NCBI GenBank assembly: GCA_003991915.1 | Contig: RQTK01000201.1 | Coordinates: 33,428-97,427 of the forward strand | Length of the DNA stretch: 64,000 bases | Source: Elysia chlorotica | Lineage: Eukaryota; Mollusca; Gastropoda; Plakobranchidae | Direction: 5' to 3' | Shown here: piece after piece, positions 59,201 through 64,000 of the stretch | Position numbering within the stretch: position 1 is the first letter of the stretch | How the letters are laid out: the number at the start of each line of letters is the position of its first letter | Made by a program: the position numbers and the translations under genes | The notes under the pieces: model-generated | What the model was told of the DNA's origin: nothing | Database searches by the model: none | What the model saw: the letters and a program-made list of their open reading frames with translations, nothing else

Positions 59201-59229
59201 CGCCCTTTTGCAATACATCCTTGATGTCT
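50276..59229 (-). CDS. ANKLE1: Ankyrin repeat and LEM domain protein 1 (GIY-YIG nuclease), 5'-partial
   Basis: A structure-specific nuclease; the C. elegans orthologue LEM-3 acts at the midbody on chromatin bridges. Exons in transcript order: 59229-59086, 58723-58618 (identical protein from duplicate 56896-56791), 55555-55486, 55007-53022, 52605-52399, 51473-51340, 50941-50812, 50442-50276; all phases fit. This gives 980 aa, lacking only the first N-terminal residues (human total 615). Order: ankyrin repeats (GVCAMHVAAGLGEKATSLLL; TAPLHVAASWGCKSAIVILL; GKIPYDLALEGGYSDCALLL); a ~600-aa Ser/Cys/His-rich linker; LEM domain at about 53064-53201 (LSCEEISQRLQQYGELPGPI); then the nuclease: WREGIVKSSFTYLLLDPR, SIFYIGKGKRARPYCHLHEA (GIY-YIG core), GLGVVSLHCFQSVIPVEAYT and REACMIEAIG. 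The last exon ends in FLADGERQICLPDLCT and a stop at 50276-50278. The first exon was not found upstream of 59230. Confidence 0.95.
52602..52687. repeat. Micro-duplication carrying a copied exon end and splice donor
   Basis: A ~22-bp word (AAATCTGGATAAGAAGGAAA, which includes the acceptor region of the ANKLE1 exon starting at 52605) occurs at 52602 and again at about 52665. Between the copies lies a ~40-bp copy of 55453-55496, which is the 3' end of the third ankyrin exon plus its donor and first intron bases (GATGCTGGTACTCACTGGGC). It has the form of a templated insertion at a repaired break. Confidence 0.9.
56791..56896 (-). CDS. ANKLE1: ANKLE1 duplicated ankyrin exon (proximal copy)
   Basis: 106 nt, acceptor CACCTACAG and donor GAG|GTACGC intact, encoding SVDGTAPLHVAASWGCKSAI and VILLQHGADRMQQDE, identical to the distal copy at 58618-58723. 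It enters in phase 2 and leaves in phase 0. The two copies therefore cannot both be spliced into one mRNA without a frameshift, but either alone restores the frame. Confidence 0.85.
57257..57348 (-). pseudogene. ANKLE1: Truncated copy of first visible ankyrin exon
   Basis: Copy of the 3' two-thirds of the exon at 59086-59229, ending at the same donor. It is cut at the duplication breakpoint near 57348, so its acceptor and first ~50 nt are missing. It therefore should not be spliced in, unless a cryptic acceptor is used. Confidence 0.88.
57349..59180 (-). repeat. ANKLE1 tandem duplication, unit 2 (1.83 kb)
   Basis: Second unit, with an intact right end that continues into the rest of the complete ankyrin exon (59181-59229). 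It carries the distal copy of the second ankyrin exon at 58618-58723. It has a ~55-bp stretch around 57795-57845 (ATGCCTATCTTGGCTTTGAT) absent from unit 1. Confidence 0.92.
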
Positions 59230-59276
59230 CTGTTTAAAAAAAAACAAAACAAGATAAATTTCAGTCGCATATTTAA

Positions 59277-59410
59277 AAATAATATACAGATTTTCAATAT
59301 TTACAATGGCAATTACGGGTAACCGTAATATTAATATCTAATAGTGAATATTAGATATTAATATTAACTGTAATTGCCATTGTAAATATTGAAAATCTGT
59401 ATATTATTTT
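59277..59410. repeat. Large inverted repeat (arms about 60 bp) next to ANKLE1 exon
   Basis: 59277-59340 is repeated in inverted orientation at 59351-59410 with one ~6-bp indel (GGGTAACCG in the left arm versus AGT in the right arm's complement). The loop is only about 10 nt. The left arm lies about 47 bp upstream of the ankyrin exon acceptor, and the right arm abuts the LINE fragment. The arms are near-identical, so this is recent. Confidence 0.92.
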
Positions 59411-59419
59411 TTTTTTAAT

Positions 59420-59789
59420 AGTACATAACTTATTCCATACCAAGAACCTTAGGAGAATCTTGCGAATGTCCTGGCAGGAAACCATTTCCAACCAACACCT
59501 ACTCGCCCGGTGCAACCAGCTGTGTGTGGATACCACCATCATGCAAAGGCGATGGAGATGGCTAGGACATGTCATGCGAAAGAAACAGGGCAACATCACC
59601 CGTACAGCCCTTCACTGGACACCGGAGGGGAGAAGAAAGAGGGGGCGGTCTAAAAACACATGGAGGTGCACGGTGGAGAGCAAGCTGAAGACCATGAAGC
59701 ATACATGGAGTTCGGTGCAACGGCTGGCCCAGAACAGACAGGAGTGGAGATCCTTCGTTGCTGCCCTACATGCCAGGAGGCATTTATAA
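59420..59789 (+). mobile_element. LINE 3' ORF end (reverse-transcriptase C-terminal segment)
   Basis: An open frame encoding the common C-terminal tail of RTE/L2-like non-LTR retrotransposons: LRRILRMSWQETISN, RRWRWLGHVMRKKQG, EGRRKRGRSKNTWR, ending RRHL and a TAA at 59787-59789. About 120 codons are intact, so it is young or recently truncated. The truncation at its 5' side coincides with the inverted repeat. Confidence 0.85.
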
Positions 59790-59949
59790 CGCGCATGAGT
59801 GAGTAATAGTGACATATAACTTATAAAACTACATTTTCCATTTTATTTCTGGATACAAACCAATTACACTTTTTTAAAAAAGGTATCCGCCTCACACAAC
59901 CCATTCCATGAGCGAGTCAAAACACAGAACACCAAGAGCTAAATCATGG

Positions 59950-60115
59950 GAAGGAGTGGGGGTTGCAAACTGGTCTCCAGATCAGAAGATCGGACATTCA
60001 AATCCAAAGATCTCTAAATAAAAGCATGCAGTCTAACTTGTCAGGTGTCAGTCTTTTGACCCATCCACGAGTATATAGTACTGCTGCTGAAGTCAACACG
60101 GTGCTATCGAAAATG
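59950..60115 (+). mobile_element. Degenerate SINE copy
   Basis: TTGTCAGGTGTCAGTCTTTT, CCCATCCACGAGTATATAGT and CTGCTGAAGTCAACAC parallel the 3' end of the SINE at 5456-5715 in order and spacing. The upstream part has a tRNA-like ACATTCAAATCC B-box-like word. The body between is shortened. Confidence 0.65.
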
Positions 60116-60229
60116 TTGATAAAACTAGAACTCAACAATCATCAATTCAGCATATCTAATTTAAATTAACAGAAAAAAAAAATTATAGTTACATGGGGGC
60201 ATTAAGCTGGTCGAGAGTGTTGTATGAAT

Positions 60230-60415
60230 AGAATCCTTTCTTCACGTACAATAGCGGTACGATATACACAATCTATAAATTAATATGGGCCCGTACACCT
60301 AGCAAAGGTTCTAGTCGTACGGCAGATCATGTGACCTTCCGCTGTTCGAGAGTGCCATACTCCTAGAATCTCGTCTACGCATACGATCACGTACGAGCAG
60401 CCACAGCCTATATTT
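60230..60415. promoter_or_regulatory. CpG-dense patch upstream of ANKLE1
   Basis: About 13 CpG dinucleotides in roughly 180 bp in an otherwise CpG-poor region, with words such as CGTACG, CACGTACGAG and GGTACGAT. Its position 1 kb upstream of the first visible ANKLE1 exon makes it a candidate promoter or first-exon region. No TATA box or start codon could be tied to it. Confidence 0.3.
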
Positions 60416-61019
60416 TTAAGCACAATTGGGGTTAATTCAATCCCCGCTCCTGACCCTTGTTTATAATTCCCTACAGGTTGGTTTCATTGATCAAGTGATC
60501 GCCCAGGTCTCATTCATCCTGTCATCGCAAGGGATAGATCTGTTTGGAGACATTGGTTAAATGTTTAGCTAAGAGAAAGCTTCTCTTTCTCTGGCCAGTC
60601 TGAGAGTGCATTTAAAAGAGCGATGGAAGTTCATACTTTATGTGACTATGGAGCTCCTCTTGTTCTACACTTGCAATCAATCCAGGGAATTTGGACAACT
60701 ACTAGAGTATAAAACTAGAAATATCTAGGGGCACAATACTCCCGTGATTGGATCGATACTCATCTTGAATAGATCTAAGGACTCAAGTCAAAATTGATTT
60801 ACGATGAAAGATTAAGGGCCTCCCATAATATAATTTTGTGAACCACAAATCTAAAATAAAGATCTAGGCCATTATCGCCATTTAAGACTGATCACAGTCA
60901 AGCTCATTTGATATATATCACCTTTTCAACCTCTTTTAGCTCTCCATGATCTAATTCTAGACTATACATATCACTTTCATTTCACGGATAAATTTGTCAA
61001 CTGGGCTAACACACACACA

Positions 61020-61720
61020 CACACAACTAGAATCTAGATCTAGATTCTAGATAGATACGCTCAACAAAGTAAAATAGGCCTACTGGAATAGCTTGACAGT
61101 TCATGAATTTACGGTGCATCATGAATTTTACTTTACATTATATTTTTCCCGTTTGGCAGATTTTATTTATGAACTAGATCAAGATCTAGAGCTGGGTCTT
61201 CTAGATCTAGATTCTAGCTCTATAGATGTATACTTGAGTACAAGTATAAGAATCTAGATCTAGATTTTCTCTAGATCTAGATCTAGAATCTGATTCATCT
61301 AATTAAAATTACTTGAAGTTGACCCGTAGGCCCCCTACCTCCATTTTTCAAGATAGTCATCCAATTGTAGCAGGTGCAATAAATCCATTTGGTTCGTGTA
61401 AAATAATAGATCAAAGGACCTATAAATAAAACTAAATCTAGAACTAGATGTAGATAGCTAAGATCTTAGGACTAGATCTAGAATCTAGATTTAGTATTTT
61501 AGATATAAATTGAAGTCTATACTGACTATAGTATCTAGAGAGTCTCTAGATCGAATTTAGATTAGATTGCAGGCTCAAGATTCTTGATTCTCTTCTGACT
61601 AAAAAGTGAAACAGATCCGCATAAGTAATAGTTCTAGATCTGGATCTACGAGCTCCATCATCTTTAATGCCCAAATATAAAGAAAAAACCCCCAAACAAA
61701 ACAAATTATAGATCTAGACT
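61020..61720. repeat. CTAGAT palindromic repeat clusters
   Basis: Dense TCTAGA/AGATCT words at 61026-61052, 61165-61285, 61435-61565 and 61625-61720, in the 5' flank of ANKLE1. Preceded by a short (CA)n at 61010-61025. Confidence 0.88.
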
Positions 61721-62194
61721 AACAATAACAAACTGAAAGTTCTGAGAAAACAGCAGAATGAGCAGATCAGAAAATGAAAATTGGATTTACCGGTATTTAT
61801 GCCAGGTATGTTTTCGCAGCATTTTTCACAGATATTTCGTGAATAAAAAAAAAATTCGAACAATCACAACATATTATAATATTATGCTGTAAAATTATTT
61901 TAAAAAATTAAATAGATAAATATATTTTACCATCACCACCAAGAGTTTAATGTATAAATTACAACAAGTTAATAAAACTAAGATGGAGATGCAATAGTTA
62001 TTACATCATGGCATTAAAATAAGAGGGATTTAGGCCTACCATATTATATATAATATAACTTTTTTTGCATGACCCCACTGGGTATGAAAGGTAGGCCTAC
62101 TTGAGAAGAGTAGTAATTCACCATTCATACGCAAACATTGTTTTGAATGGGCGTGAAAGAAAAGCATGCCTTTCAGTAGAGTGTCCTACACAAT

Positions 62195-62717
62195 TTGAAG
62201 ACAAACTTCACAAAAACACTACTATGATGCACACACAAAAGCACTACCTGTGCTGAATGCTAACACTCGAGTGGCTGTTCTAGATACAACAACCAAAACC
62301 TGGTCACCAGCCACAGTCGTCAAGAGAAGCAAAGAACCGAGAAGCTACATCGTGCTTACAGACAGAGGACAACAGCTTCGCAGAAACCGGCGACACCTGA
62401 GAGAACTACCTACACCTGGCAAGGTTGGCAACCACCGCTCCAGCCACAGACAGCAGCACAGCGGCAAGGCAGGAAGCGATGACTTTACCCAAGTCGACAC
62501 AGAGCATTCCATACCACTAGCACAATTCACACATAGCACTCAAACACCACCATTGCACAACACAGATAGCACTGGACTTGCTGACCTAGGCCTGCAGACT
62601 ACAGCAAAGGAAGACAACCCTTCTGATGACACCCATTGCAATGCTGAAGCCCCTACCTTATGCACCTTTTGCAGATGCTGGCGTCCTATCGTACTTCTAT
62701 CACGGTTTTGCGATTAA
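62195..62717 (+). mobile_element. Gypsy-type LTR retrotransposon, 3' end of pol (degenerate)
   Basis: The frame encodes the region after the integrase core: KHYYDAHTKALPVLNANTRV, then AVLDTTTKTWSPATVVKR and RGQQLRRNRRHLR. This is the chromodomain-less C-terminal pattern of Gypsy/Metaviridae elements (the RRNRRHLR block is diagnostic). The frame is open from about 62205 to TAA at 62715-62717 and is broken upstream by a stop and frameshift, so no full integrase, RT or gag is present. Confidence 0.88.
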
Positions 62718-63179
62718 TTGCATTACAATACACTTTTATACTTGCAATCATACAAACAAGGAAACACTATTTTAGATAGGTTGTGTTAAAAGGGTCATAA
62801 TAATACCCTAGGTGAAATTATCACCATTTCATTAGATATGCATGAATACTTGATATACTTTTTAAGTTTGTAATTAATAGCTTATCACTATCAGGCATAT
62901 TTATTATAAGATACATATGCAATCCTAAGAATTATATTTTGATTTGTGATGAACTCTTAAAAAATTTAATATTTTTAAAAAAAGAAGAAAACTCTATATG
63001 AAATAATACATTATATCATTAATATGTATAGTACTGCTTGTATAGTATCTGGCTTGAATATACTACATAATAATTAATCCGATTACATAAAGTATCTAAT
63101 ACTAATACATTTAAATAAATAAAATAAAGGACATTATCCAAGAAGCCTTCCTCAAGAAAGACTTGCTGTTATCAAGCTC

Positions 63180-63405
63180 AAGAAGGGGGATGTGACATGG
63201 GAAGCAACCCTGTATTATTTAAAGACACTTTCAAAGATCGCTATTATTTCCCTTGATTCATATACTATTATAGTCTATTATACAGCAAGAGTAATCTTCC
63301 TTATTATTACTAAAACAAAGGATGGGCTCTTTCCTTTTCCTTCAGTTGTATTGTCATAAACACACGTGAATAAAACTACACATTGCTTCATCTTGTCTTG
63401 TCAAG
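63180..63405 (+). mobile_element. Candidate 3' LTR with polypurine tract
   Basis: A polypurine tract (AAGAAGGGGGA, 63181-63190) is immediately followed by TGTGACATGGGAAGC, the classic PPT/LTR boundary of Gypsy elements. It lies about 470 bp after the end of the pol frame. An AATAAA at about 63370 lies near the likely 3' end (TGTCTTGTCA, near 63403), giving an LTR of about 213 bp. The 5' LTR is not in the window. Confidence 0.7.
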
Positions 63406-63983
63406 TCGATCTAGATCTGATTGAATGAATGTTGTGATTGAAAGCTAAATCTCCATAATTAAATCAATGAAGCTTTAATTTTGTAACCAAGTCAGTGAAA
63501 CATGATATACCATTTTCTGGCTCGTTTAAACTTAGGGATCGAATAATGCAAGCAAGGAAATATAACCGTATGGAGGAGGCAAGATTAAATCTAGATTTAA
63601 TTCGAGACCAACTACTATGTCTTCTAAATATTGAACCAAACTAGGTTGATAAAATGTGGCGTAGACGAAGGAATCTATAGGTTCGAATTTGACTGTGACG
63701 GCACAACTTATTAATCAATAGTGAAGTTTGTGTTAAGGACCAGACAGCGCCCAATAAGACTTTTAAACTTGGTGACATACTGAAATTATTGTATTAGTGG
63801 AATATTAGAGGCTGCCTATCTTAGAAACACAACTCAGCACTGTCGGTTTGCCGTCAGTTAATTTTTGCCATATGCCCTTCACCGCCAAGCCGACAATTTT
63901 TTGTATTTGTATTTTTATTTTAAGTGTTAATTGTACTTATTTATAGCTGATAAGCTCTGTATTTTCTGCCATGTCATTTTACC

Positions 63984-64000
63984 CCCCCCCCACCCCCCCC
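63984..64000. repeat. Poly-C run at window edge
   Basis: CCCCCCCCC, A, then eight C at the very end of the window. Could be a real simple repeat or a sequence-end artefact. Confidence 0.8.

Noticed and set aside
60193-60283. Candidate first coding exon of ANKLE1 (minus strand, ending at a GT near 60192)
   Set aside because: The phase would fit (phase 2 into 59229) and a frame is open, but it has no start codon in frame, and the peptide does not resemble the ANKLE1 N-terminus.
1-64000. CRISPR arrays, operons, bacterial-type mobile elements
   Set aside because: The window is animal nuclear DNA; no regularly spaced repeat-spacer array or bacterial gene structure is present.

Overview
The window is animal nuclear DNA. 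Genes are split into short phase-matched exons with GT-AG introns, most of the sequence is AT-rich and non-coding, and it is full of SINE, LINE, MITE and simple-repeat debris. The proteins are metazoan orthologues. Dense palindromic CTAGAT repeats and a tRNA-derived SINE make a gastropod mollusc the most likely source, but this is inference from sequence style and was not checked against a database. Exons below were found by reading the sequence for open frames, splice sites, codon phase and similarity to proteins known from memory; no search was run.

Layout: 1-6.06 kb is repeat-rich 5' flank (CTAGAT arrays, a dead LINE with an RNase H domain, one full SINE). 6.08-19.9 kb (+) is HAUS6, an augmin subunit, in 17 coding exons. 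20.25-25.6 kb is a 2.6 kb tandem duplication starting in the HAUS6 3' UTR and carrying a purine-rich TTAA-flanked element. 27.98-30.67 kb (-) is CCDC124 in 4 coding exons, with a 605 bp TA-flanked MITE in its last intron. 31-34.8 kb is a CTAGAT-rich intergenic stretch between divergent genes. 34.83-35.11 kb (+) is an unrecognised 93-aa ORF directly ahead of, and perhaps in the same exon as, the start of nicotinamide riboside kinase (NMRK, 35.24-42.42 kb, +). 42.4-50.2 kb is intergenic with an inverted third copy of the TTAA element, a MITE and a dead LINE. 50.28-59.23 kb (-) is ANKLE1 (ankyrin repeats, LEM domain, GIY-YIG nuclease), lacking only its first exon(s). 59.3-64 kb holds a large hairpin, a LINE 3' end, a SINE, CTAGAT arrays and the 3' end of a Gypsy-type LTR retrotransposon.

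The most striking structures are exon-scale rearrangements inside working genes. NMRK has a near-identical in-frame 72-nt exon twice, the second copy lying inside a split SINE. ANKLE1 has a 1.8 kb tandem duplication that copies one ankyrin exon whole and truncates another, and a small intronic insertion that carries a copy of another exon's 3' end and donor site.

Three genes (HAUS6, CCDC124, ANKLE1) belong to families connected with the spindle, centrosome/midbody or chromatin-bridge processing. NMRK belongs to NAD+ salvage. No operon-like logic is expected, except possibly the 93-aa ORF/NMRK pair.
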